Of a DNA stretch of 64,000 nt, positions 34,629 to 44,299 are shown piece by piece. The notes beneath the pieces are model-generated. The model worked only from the letters and a program-made list of their open reading frames with translations, did not search any database and was not told where the DNA came from. Within the stretch, counting starts at the first letter, position 1, and every line of letters begins with the position of its first letter. The stretch covers positions 292,501 through 356,500 of the forward strand of contig JAKOGI010000325.1 in assembly GCA_029747015.1 (NCBI GenBank), in the 5' to 3' direction. Origin of the DNA: Carnegiea gigantea. Its lineage: Eukaryota; Streptophyta; Magnoliopsida; Caryophyllales; Cactaceae. A program made the translations under genes and the position numbers.

Positions 34629-35504
34629 TGTCAGGATCAAAGTAGATGAAATTAGATGTAACAGAAAATATCAGAAAATAAGATAATAAGAAGATAAATA
34701 AAACCAACACCAACACACCAAAATTTACGTGCCAAACCTAAATCGGGAAAAGACCACAGGTGGTGGTGACTGAAAAATTCACTATGAGATTGAAGAGTAC
34801 AAACGGATCTCAAAACTATGTGCTTGAGTAAGAGATCAATTAGGTGATTACAAATTCACTCAAAATACTCTTACAAATCTAAGAAAAGTAGTGAATAATT
34901 TTTGGTTAGGAAGAATAACAGTGGCGAAGATTCTTGATGATGAGGATAATTAAGGTTGATAATGGGATCATGATGCTTGATGAAGATATAGCCCTTAAAT
35001 AATATCACAACTCTCTATAGCAGTAAAGGCACAATTATGCTAGCACTAATGCCCAAAAACAGATAAAAACGGACTAGAAAAATGCATCCCCAAGAGTCAC
35101 TTTTGCACCACGGACCGTGGGCCTGGCCATGAAGGCCCTGTGGACCTAACAGGAATGAAACCGAACAAAAGATGCTTGGTCACCCTAGGTCAAAGCTTGT
35201 TGGGAGCTGATGATGGGATGTGCTGAAGACTTGAAAAGACGCTACTGTTGGGCCGTGGGAGGAAGCCCAGGTGCTGGTGGAGAATGAGTCAAAGCGAGTC
35301 AACACGCTGAGGCCACTGATGGGCTTCATCTGAGCCTAGTCTCACGCGGCAACGACTGCAAAGAGAAGGGCGTCGGGCCATGATCATAGCTGGGCCACTT
35401 ATCGTGCATAAAAGCTGAGTTTCCCCCCCTTTTTCTTTTTTGTCTTGTCTTGGCCCAATTAAATCGACCAAAGGTTATTAATATTTTTGCGTCATTTCTC
35501 AACA
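34629..35504 (-). repeat. 5' LTR of the Tork-like copia
   Basis: 876 bp; on the minus strand it starts TGTTGAGAAATGAC and ends GATCCTGACA. It carries CCACGGACCGTGG (35108-35120), a perfect 6-bp-arm inverted repeat, and a TATA-like TATTTAAGG near 34990-35000, both read on the minus strand. Confidence 0.9.
35108..35120 (-). promoter_or_regulatory. inverted repeat CCACGG-A-CCGTGG in copia U3
   Basis: Perfect six-base arms around one base, about 110 bp upstream of the TATA-like box on the minus strand. The same motif is found in Athila LTRs, although the superfamilies are unrelated. Confidence 0.5.
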
Positions 35505-35509
35505 AAAAC

Positions 35510-35720
35510 CACTCCTCGTTTCTTCTTTCAATGTTCATTAGCTAGAAATTATTGGAGAAAGTGTGTCATTAGATAGGCATTAGTCATCCTAAAACCCTAC
35601 ACTAATTGGGTTACATGTTGCAAAAAAAGGATGGGATTGTAATAAGGAAACATGTAACATATGTAATCTTTTGTGTGTGTCTGTGTGTATATGCCACATA
35701 AGGATTTAAAGATGCGGAAG
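35510..35720 (+). mobile_element. LINE, continuation after the copia insertion
   Basis: Directly after the second AAAAC target-site copy, the translation resumes with HSSFLLSMFIS and LLEKVCH-IGISHP. This fits the C-terminal zf-RVT-type tail of plant LINE ORF2, begun as CIFFAYENK before 29682. Where the LINE ends (poly-A or TSD) could not be seen. Confidence 0.5.
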
Positions 35721-37216
35721 GCGTTCAATGGGAAAACATGACAAATATAGTTGACATTGCAGAGGCTTAAAATTGATAATAAAAGATCAATTGGACTATG
35801 CCTAAAAAAGAAACAAAAGAATAAGGATATGGCTCGGACAAAACAATTAAAAGCATATGGGAAACTCTCTTAAAAAATATAAGGGAGGAAACCGCTCTTA
35901 GAAAGTGGGTCACTTGTATAATTTTTTACTTAAATTTGATTAAAAAATATTATCATAGAGTTCTGCTCTTGGTGATTGAAGAAGGAATTCACCTTTTCAT
36001 CAAGAAAGTATTGAGGTTATTAGAGCAGTTATAAGTTTTTAGAGATTACATAAGTTAATTAAATTTATAATAAGTGATGTGAAATTTTATACATATACAG
36101 CATGAGTGTCACAATGATCACAGTAATATAAGTTTTGTTGCAACTTTTTGTCAGACTATTAACATATTCTTCATGACACTTTACGGAAATGGTGGTTTAA
36201 TAATTTCATTATATAGAATACTCTATTTAATGAGAAATTACACTTATTGTTTGTCATTCTCTACTTCTTATCATTATTGTATGTACCTTTTTTAAGTGCT
36301 GAAGTGTTCTTTGTCCCCTAAAGCCAAAGAATATGAAAGCATAGTACAAAAGGAGAAAATGCATTATCAACCATTTCTATGATAGTGAAACATCCTAGGA
36401 CACATAACAAATTTGTTATCAAAGTAGATTGCGTATGTCATATATCGCTCATAGTTTCTTTGCCAAGAAAGCAATCAAAATTTTAATCAGCCATTTATTG
36501 ACATCCCCAGTAATTCTTCAACTTTTAAAGAGCCCTACTTTGGCCATGTGCAATAAGCATAAAATTTGCACTTAGTGCATTTGTTAGAGGTAGTGACATA
36601 TACTACTCTTCACCTAGGTTAAAAAATTCTAAAAACTCAAATTTTTTAAAATTTTCTTTCACAAGCTTCAATGTAATATGCGGATAATTATTGTGCACCT
36701 TCTACGGTGAAGTGGTAACTGAAATATTAAAAAACTAAACTAAGCCCTATTTTTTAAATCCTATATTCAATTTGGCGACTTCAAAAGTCTATATATCAAA
36801 AGCCACTCTGCTCAACAATGTCTTCAAAGTTAGACAACCATGCGTAGGGGTTAAAGAGACAATGAAGAGATTTTTATGGTGATAATATATCTCAAAGAAT
36901 GCCTAATAAATCTCATAAAATCTTTAAGTAGTGCGAAGAGAAGGGTGAATTGTGGTGAATTTTTGTTCAAAGTATTGAAACTGGGGCCTTGATATAAAAA
37001 TTTTTGGACATTTAAATAATTTAAAGGTAACAAATTAACCTTTATCTGCTAAATATTTTTTATAGTATGATTAGATCAGTAGGGAAGTTGGAAATTTGAA
37101 AGCTTTGGAAAAAACTAGGCTGGTGCTTAATAGCGGTATGACTTTTGATGTCTTGATGCTGGTTGAATATTGGTTTTATTTTGTGATGACTAGTAATCAA
37201 ATTTGTACTTTATAAG
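35721..37216. other. AT-rich DNA, nothing recognised
   Basis: No open frame over 60 codons resembles a known protein, and no LTR ends or terminal repeats were found. Part may be further LINE debris. It is the left flank of the Sirevirus insertion and continues, once that element is removed, at 48067. Confidence 0.5.
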
Positions 37217-37221
37217 GTGAA

Positions 37222-38775
37222 TGTTGATTATATTTAGTTTTGATGATAACAAATCCAAGTGTAAAAATTTTTCCAAGTAATGTTGCTCCGAACACGATCT
37301 CCAAACAGGCCTAACTGGTATTTGTGATCTTTATTGTATTAACTGGTTTGCTACATGTGAGAACAAGTCTTCTAGACAGGTTTTACTTGGTGATTCCATA
37401 TTAAGTCAAGAACACCATCTCGACAGTTGATTGTAAAGCGTGTTCCTGAACTCTAGCAATGCAAAGAACAACCCCAGCAAACAAGGTGGCCTTGGTGTTC
37501 ACAGCAGCTCTACAAATCTCGGACAAGATGACTGGTTCAAAACAAGAAGTCTTGGGTATATAGGTTTTATTTAATTAGACTCTTGTTAATATGCCAATAT
37601 TGAAAACATCATTTTAAACACCTCTTGAATCGGTATTTGCGCTAAAGTACTTCAGAACACCAGTTGCGAACAACCCTGCAAACAGGGTGCCTAGGGTGTT
37701 TCTGAACTGCAGGGGCCATACCCGATTATTTTTGAAAATTCATTTTGGTTGGCCAAGATCTCCAGAATACTTTCTTTGAATTTCAAAAATTGCTATTTTT
37801 CTGAAGAGGATAGTTCTTGAAAATATTATGGAGATTTGCGAAAATAGGTTTGGGAGATTTGCCAAATCAAAAGATTCCTATGACTATATTTTCGGATTTG
37901 GTAAAAGTTGAAAATCTCTTTAAACCTCTTCACGGCTATGGGAAGGTAAGGGTTATCTTTTAAGATAACAAAATCCCTTATATTTTGGGATAAATTCATC
38001 ATTAGCTGTTGGAGAATATATTTTGTTTGCAAATCATTTTCCACACTTAGCTGATTCTTTGGTTTTTGACCGTTGGATCTTGTGTTTAAAAGCCGCAGCT
38101 TTTCTCTCCCATAGAGAAGAAAAGAAGCCAAGAAGCAGATAGAAAAAACTCAGACTGAAAAAGAGAAAAGCAACACAGCTTTCTGAAAAAATCTGGAAAA
38201 AATCAGGAAACTCGGTTTTCACATTAAAATTCTTAAGCTTCATTCTGAAAAGCAAAACCGTGACAAGCTGTGTTTGATTTGAGTTTTCAAACCATTGGCA
38301 TAATAGGATCTTCATTGTACCTTACATCTGCTTAGTGAGAAGCACCCCCTGTAAGGTGTTTGTAACCCTGATCTTGGATCAGAAAAGTGAGTGAGTGTGT
38401 CCTAGTCGTGTGGACTTGGACGTGCCTAATCTTGCGAAGGTTGGACGTGGTGTAATCTGTCTTTGGGAAGAAGGTTACGTGGTTGCAGGTTGTAACAAGG
38501 TGTGTTACATTTATCCTACACGAGGTGTTTCATGTTTTTTCACACCTCAGTTGGGCTAGAGGTGTTTTCCACGTAAAAATTGTGTGTGCTTTATTTTCCG
38601 CATTTACCTTGGTGATTTTCGCATCTGCAATATTTGAGAACACCCCGTGCAAACAAGCTATCAGGGTGTTTGTCATTTGAGAACAACCTCTGTGAGGGTG
38701 TTTGTTATTTACAACGCGAAAATCAGACACCACAATTCACCCCCCTCTTGTGGTTGTATACTCACGAACTCAACA
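37222..38775 (+). repeat. 5' LTR of the Sirevirus element
   Basis: 1554 bp, TGTTGATTA to ACTCAACA. It contains several short inverted repeats, the best being ACCCTG-CAAA-CAGGGT at 37673-37688, and paired AACACCC/GGGTGTT words at 38638-38670. Against the 3' LTR it lacks about 37 bases near 38513. Confidence 0.95.
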
Positions 38776-38777
38776 AG

Positions 38778-38792
38778 TGGTATCAGAGCAGG
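38778..38792 (+). other. primer-binding site, initiator tRNA-Met
   Basis: TGGTATCAGAGCAGG lies two bases after the LTR and is the standard Ty1/copia primer-binding sequence, complementary to the 3' end of tRNA-Met. Confidence 0.95.
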
Positions 38793-38831
38793 TTCTCTTA
38801 CAAAAGGTTAACACCTTGAGAGATTCTGAAG

Positions 38832-40565
38832 ATGAGTACCCCATAAGGAATTCTTGAAGGGCAATCCATTACTCGTCCACCCTATTTCAACGGCCAACAT
38901 TATAGTTGGTGGAAGAATAGGATGGAGAACTATATTCAGGCAGAAGATTATGAATTATGGATGCTCATCAAGAACGGGCCCCTTGTTCCCACCAAGGTGC
39001 TTGAAGATGGTAAGAAGGTTCCCAAGGAATCCATAGAGTTTGATGCCGAGGACTACAAGAAAATGGAGAAAAATGCCAAGGCCAAAAAGCTTCTATATTT
39101 TGGCCTAGGACCCGATGAATACACTCGCATCTCTGAGTGTGAATCAGCCCAAGCTATCTGGAATGCTCTGCAAGTTGCTCATGAAGGTACGAGTCAAGTT
39201 AAACAATCTAGAATTGAGCTACTTATGCGACAATATGAGTTGTTTGATATGGGTGATCATAAAACTGTGATGGACATGTATATACGGTTCACCCACATCA
39301 CGAACGAGTTAAAATCCCTGGGAAGATCTTTCACCACTGAAGAGTTGGTGAGGAAAATCCTCAGAATTTTACCTCGCACGTGGGAGGCCAAAGTAACAGC
39401 CATACAAGAGGCTAAAGACATGAACCAGATCACCCTCAACGAGTTGATTGGTAATCTCCAGACCTATGAACTCCGAAAGAACTCACAGCAAAGAGAGGAG
39501 CAAAAGAAGGATCGTGGGCTTGCCTTGAAAGCACATGAGGACACTGACTCTGACCTTGAAGATGAAGAAATGGCCCTAATGTCCAGAAAATTCAAGAAAT
39601 TCTTCAAAAAGGTCAAGGAAAACAACAAAAGAAAAGACTTCAGCAAGTCCAGAAACACCTCCAAAGAACAGCTCACAGGGTGTTTCAAGTGCGGCAAACC
39701 AGATCACTTAGTCAAAAATTGCCCTCTGCTTCGAGAAGATCAGACGCCCGAACACCCTCGAAAACAGGTTCGAAAACACCCTGTAAACAATCTGGGCAAG
39801 CGATTCTCGAAAGCTATGCTGGCTGCTTGGGGAGATTCCTCTGAGGATGAAGGAGAATCTGAAGCTGAAGAAGGGGTCGTAGCACTTACGGCACAAAGTG
39901 ATTCAGATTCAGATGATGAATCAACAATCAGCCTCTCAGATCTCAAGAGCAAGGTACATGGTCTTAACAAAGCTACTTTGGAAGAACTTCTATATAATTT
40001 GATAGACACTTGTGCTGATTTAAAAAGAGAAGTTCTTAACCTAGAACTTGAAAATGAAATTCTTAAAAATGAAAACCTCGGTTTACATGAGAATATTAAC
40101 TTGCTCAAAGAAAACCTCTTTATAAAAGAAGGAGATTATTCTCGAGTGGAGGAAAAACTCTTTGAGGTAGAAGGAATGGTTGAGTCCTTGCTCAGGGAGA
40201 ACAAAGGTTTGCATGCTGATATAGAAAAACTGGAAAATGAGCTTACCACAACCAAGCGCTGGAACGAGTCCTCACAAGCCCTTGATTGGTTAAACACTCA
40301 CCACAGTCGAAACAAAAAGGGACTTGGGTATAAGCCTAAACGAACAGTCTACCCAATTCACAGAAAGTATGTGGGATTACCTGAAAACATTGTTTGCTTT
40401 CATTGTGGCAAAACGGGTCATTATAGATACACTTGCCCTTTAAGAAAACATGCCAATGAAAAGAATGAAAGGTATGTGAAACAAATCTGGATTAGAAAAG
40501 ATGAGCTTTACATGTCTAAAAGAATGGGACCCAAGTGGATCTGGGTTCCCAAAACTAACCCGTGA
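38832..40565 (+). pseudogene. gag: gag, Sirevirus element (stop at codon 5, otherwise open)
   Basis: The natural start is the ATG at 38832, but codon 5 is TAA (38844). From 38849 the frame is open for over 570 codons to the TGA at 40563; the first internal ATG is 38922. Domains: a UBN2/DUF4219-type capsid region (to about 39500); a basic linker; a CCHC knuckle CFKCGKPDHLVKNC (39681-39722); an acidic serine-rich part; a leucine-rich coiled coil (about 39960-40270); and a second CCHC knuckle CFHCGKTGHYRYTC (40395-40436). Two knuckles 238 codons apart is a notable layout. The TAA could arise from CAA by C-to-T change. Initiation at 38922 would give a capsid lacking 30 residues. Confidence 0.9.
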
Positions 40566-40577
40566 TTTGTTTTGCAG
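40472..40577 (+). other. candidate 106-nt intron at the gag-pol junction
   Basis: The donor is AAAG|GTATGT at 40471/40472. A branch-point-like CTAAC lies at 40555-40559 and the acceptor TTTGTTTTGCAG|G at 40577/40578; the branch A is 19 nt from the acceptor. The length is not a multiple of three. After removal, the Gag frame would read R-L-K and then stop at TGA 40585-40587. Unspliced RNA keeps Gag and Pol in one frame apart from the TGA at 40563. The splicing is predicted only. Confidence 0.4.
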
Positions 40578-43500
40578 GCTGAAGTGAGAGAGAACAACCT
40601 TACGAACAACCCTACTAACACCCTTGGAAACAGGCAGTTGTGGTTTGTTGATAGTGGGTGTTCACGGCACATGACTGGTGAAAGATTAAACTTTCTCTCA
40701 CTTAGAGCTCTGAATGGTGGGAGTGTAGCATTTGGAAACGGCAAGTCTGGGACAATTGTCGGTATAGGTAATATTGGTAAAACTCTCTCCCACTCAATTG
40801 GTAATGTGCACTTAGTTGATGGGTTAAAGCACAATTTGCTAAGTGTATCCCAACTGTGTGACAAGAACAACCTAGTACTGTTTCCAAAAACACGTTGCTT
40901 GGTTGTGAATGACGACGCAGGAGATGTTGTGTTGAGGGGGAAGCGATGTCAAAATGTTTATAAAGTTTGTATTTCCACTCTTCCCCAAAATAATCTGACT
41001 TGTTTAAATGCATTAAATGATGATATAATGCTATGGCACAAGAGACTAGGTCATGCAAGCTTATCCTTGTTAAACAAACTTGTTTCAAAAGACCTAGTTA
41101 TTGGACTACCTTCTATCAAATTTAATGATGACAAGGTATGTGAAGCTTGTGCAAAAGGCAAACAAGTCAGATCTTCTTTTAAATCGAAAAAATGTGTAAG
41201 CACTACTCGACCTCTAGAATTATTACACATTGATTTGTGTGGTCCCATGAGGGTAACCAGTAGAGGTGGGAAAAGTATGTGCTTGTTGTAGTGGATGATT
41301 ACTCTCGATTTACTTGGACCTTGTTTTTGGCATCCAAAGATGAAACCTTTGAGAATTTTATTGCCTTTCTCAAAAAAGTTGAAAAGAGAGTAGGACACTC
41401 TTTAATTAGCTTGAGATCTGATCATGAAACTGAGTTAGAAAATGCAAGTTTTATTAACTGTTGTAATGAACATGGTGTTGATCATAACTTCTCAGCCCCA
41501 AGAACACCCCAACAAAATGGGGTGGTTGAGCGCAAAAATCGAACCCTGGAAGACATGATCAGAACAATGCTTATAACTAGTGGTCTTCCTAGGTATTTCT
41601 GGGCAGAAGCATTGAATACCTCATGTTACATTATAAATAGATGCATGATCAGACCCATTTTGAGCAAAACTCCTTATGAACTTTTCAAGGGCAGAAAACC
41701 CAATATTACGCACCTAAGGACATTTGGTTGTAGGTGTTTTGTGCATAATAATGGGAAGGATGCCTTAGGAAAATTTGACCCTAGGAGTGATGAGGCAATA
41801 TTCCTTGGCTATTCTTCTTACAGCAAGGCATACAAAGTCTTTAACAAAAGAACCTTGTGTGTTGAGGAAAGTGTGCATGTGCTTTTTAATGAATCTAACG
41901 TGTTGAGTGAGAATGATGCATAGGAAGATGAACTTGAATTAGGTCTTGTTCGAAAAGAAGTGTTGCTCCAAGATAAACGAGGTAAGAACACCATGGAGAA
42001 AACAACTCCTGAAGGTGTTCCTCAGAACAGCAGGCAAGGTGAACACCAAACAGGGGAAAACACCGCTGAACCCTGTTCGGAACCGTGTTCTTCAGGAATA
42101 GACTTACAAACATGTGCAGAAACAGGCTCGGGAGATGATCGTAAGCATTATGTTACGACTAGAGTAGAGCATGGGTCTGTGGATCCTCTTACTCCACGAC
42201 CATGGAAGCACCATAGTTCGCACCCTCTTGATCAAATCTTGTCAGATATTAATACTGGAGTGCAAACTAGATCTAAACTAAAGAATTTTTGTGCTTTCTA
42301 TGCTTTTCTTTCTAACATTGAGCCAAAAAGTGTGAATGAAGCTCTTGCAGATTCAGATTGGATCACGGCTATGCAAGAAGAGCTTCATCAATTTGAGAGA
42401 AACAAAGTATGGCACCTTGTACCTAAACCTGCAGAGAGAACAATCATTGGAACCAAGTGGGTGTTCCGAAACAAACTGGATGAGTCAGGAACAGTCACTA
42501 GGAACAAGGCACGGCTGGTTGTACAAGGATACAATCAAGAAGAAGGGATCGATTATGAAGAAACCTTTGCACCAGTTGCTAGAATTGAGGCTATTCGAAT
42601 CTTAATAGCCTTTGCAGCTCATATGGAAATCAAGCTATATCAAATGGATGTTAAAAGTGCATTCCTAAACGGATACCTTAAAGAAGAGGTGTATGTCAAA
42701 CAACCCCCTGGTTTTGAAAATGGTGATTTTCCAAATCATGTTTTTAAACTTGACAAGGCACTTTATGGTTTAAAACAAGCTCCAAGAGCTTGGTATGAAC
42801 AGTTGTCAAGTTTTTTACTTGAAAATGATTTTAGAAGAGGCAAGGTAGATAACACCTTGTTTCTAAAATCTAAGGGGGAACATTTTTTGATTGTCCAAAT
42901 ATATGTTGATGACATTATATTTGGTGCAACTCATCATGATTTATGCAATGAATTTTCAAATATGATGAGGAGTGAGTTTGAGATGAGCATGATGGGTGAG
43001 CTTAATTTTTTCTTAGGCTTACAAATCAAGCAAACTCCAAACGGCACCATGATCCATCAGCAAAAGTATATCAAGGAGTTACTTAAGCGTTTTGGGATGG
43101 AGTCAGCCAAATCCATAGACACTCCTATTTCTCCTTCAACCAAGTTGGTTATGGATGATGGGAGTCCCTTAGTTGAGGAGAAACTCTATAGGGGTAGGAT
43201 TGGGTCACTCTTATACCTAACCGCTAATAGACCTGATATTGTTTTTAGTGTTGGTTTATGTGCCCGTTTTCAGTCTAACCCTAAGGAAACTCATCTTAAG
43301 GCTGTTAAACGGATACTAAGGTATTTGAAACATACACCCAATTTAGCTTTATAGTATCCTAAAGGTTGCAATTTTGATCTTATTGGATATGCTGATGCTG
43401 ACTATGCTGGATTCCTAGTTGATAGAAAGAGTACCTCAGGTATGGCTCACTTTCTTGGACCTTGTTTGGTATCTTGGGCTACCAAGAAGCAACATTCAGT

Positions 43501-43845
43501 TGCCATGTCCACAGCAGAAGCTGAATATGTTGCAGCAGCTTCATGTTGTGCTCAACTGTTGTGGATAAGGCAACAGCTTAAGGACTTTTGTGTTGACATT
43601 GGATGCATTCCTATTTTTGTGATAACACAAGTGCAATTAACATTGCCAAAAATCCATGTCAACATAAGAGAACAAAGCATATTGACATTCGACATCATTT
43701 CTTGAGAGATAATGTTGAAAAGCGTTTAATCTCTATGAATTTTTGCTCAACGGAAAATCAAATTGCTGATATATTCACTAAGGCACTCGCTAGAGATCAT
43801 TTTGAAAGAAATAGACTGGAACTAGGGTTGGTGAGAACACCCTGA
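40566..43845 (+). pseudogene. pol: pol, Sirevirus element (two stops, two frameshifts)
   Basis: This is the gag frame continued after TGA 40563. Protease: WFVDSGCSRHMTG near 40641, with the catalytic DSG. GAG-pre-integrase: LWHKRLGHASL near 41032. Integrase: HIDLCGPM, a frameshift in an A run at 41271-41274 (one base short), VDDYSRFTW, RSDHE and PQQNGVVERKNRTLED. A TAG lies at 41921 in the variable linker. Reverse transcriptase: [22 protein letters not shown] and catalytic YVDD at 42902-42913. A TAG at 43352 lies between reverse transcriptase and RNase H. RNase H: YADADYAGFLVDRKSTSG, STAEAEYVAAASC, a frameshift in a T run near 43613-43617, then KHIDIRHHFLRDNVE, ending TGA at 43843. Lesions are few and the domains are otherwise complete. 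Confidence 0.9.
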
Positions 43846-44299
43846 GATACCTGTTTCCAGAACATGAACTGGGTTTGGTAAGATCAACCTTTACACCCTG
43901 TTCTCTCCCCCTGTTTGCAAATTTTATTAATAACGGATGTGATTGCATACACCCGAATTGCGTGCATTTTTTTTCTCTTATCTACTTAGTACAACATAAG
44001 GGGATGTACTGGAGCCGTCTTAATGCCATTCAGTCGAATCAGATCAGACGGTAAAGAACAGGCATAATACAGAGAACAGGTACGCCCCTTGGTTGCTCGG
44101 TGTGTTTTCTTTCCCTCCCAAGGCACAAGATGTTAATGCTCCTACCCGTTGCAAATCAAGAAATCTTCTCAAAGATTCGGCTTCTCTCTCTCTCTCTCTT
44201 CATATGCCCTGCTCTCAGTACTATCGTTCATCTCGCCCTGAAGCAAAAACCGAACATCCTGCAAACACCTTAAACCCTAATCTCTCTCTTCTAGCAACA
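43846..44299 (+). promoter_or_regulatory. leader of the env-like ORF: CT tract, telo-box, acceptor-like site
   Basis: The spacer between pol and the env-like ORF holds a CT run (44181-44200), the plant telo-box AAACCCTAA (44272-44280), a second pyrimidine tract ending CTAG (44281-44294) and AACAATGGC at the start codon. These are features of plant gene leaders and of a 3' splice site. Which of them acts, if any, is not shown. Confidence 0.45.

Larger units (their letters stand above)
29678..35509 (-). mobile_element. Tork/Tnt1-like Ty1/copia element with AAAAC target-site duplication
   Basis: The element proper is 29683-35504 on the minus strand. The 5' LTR is 34629-35504 and the 3' LTR 29683-30580. 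It is flanked by AAAAC at 29678-29682 and 35505-35509. On the minus strand the order is LTR, tRNA-Met primer site, gag, protease, integrase, reverse transcriptase, RNase H, LTR, as in Ty1/copia. Gag and pol style resemble the Tork (Tnt1-like) lineage. The LTRs clearly differ, with indels, so it is not recent. It interrupts the LINE tail. Confidence 0.9.

Noticed and set aside
39464..40108. Minus-strand frames opposite Sirevirus gag
   Set aside because: They are shadows of the long, domain-bearing + strand gag frame.
41271..41275. Programmed frameshift in Sirevirus integrase
   Set aside because: It lies inside a catalytic domain at a one-base-short A run; a deletion or sequencing error is simpler.
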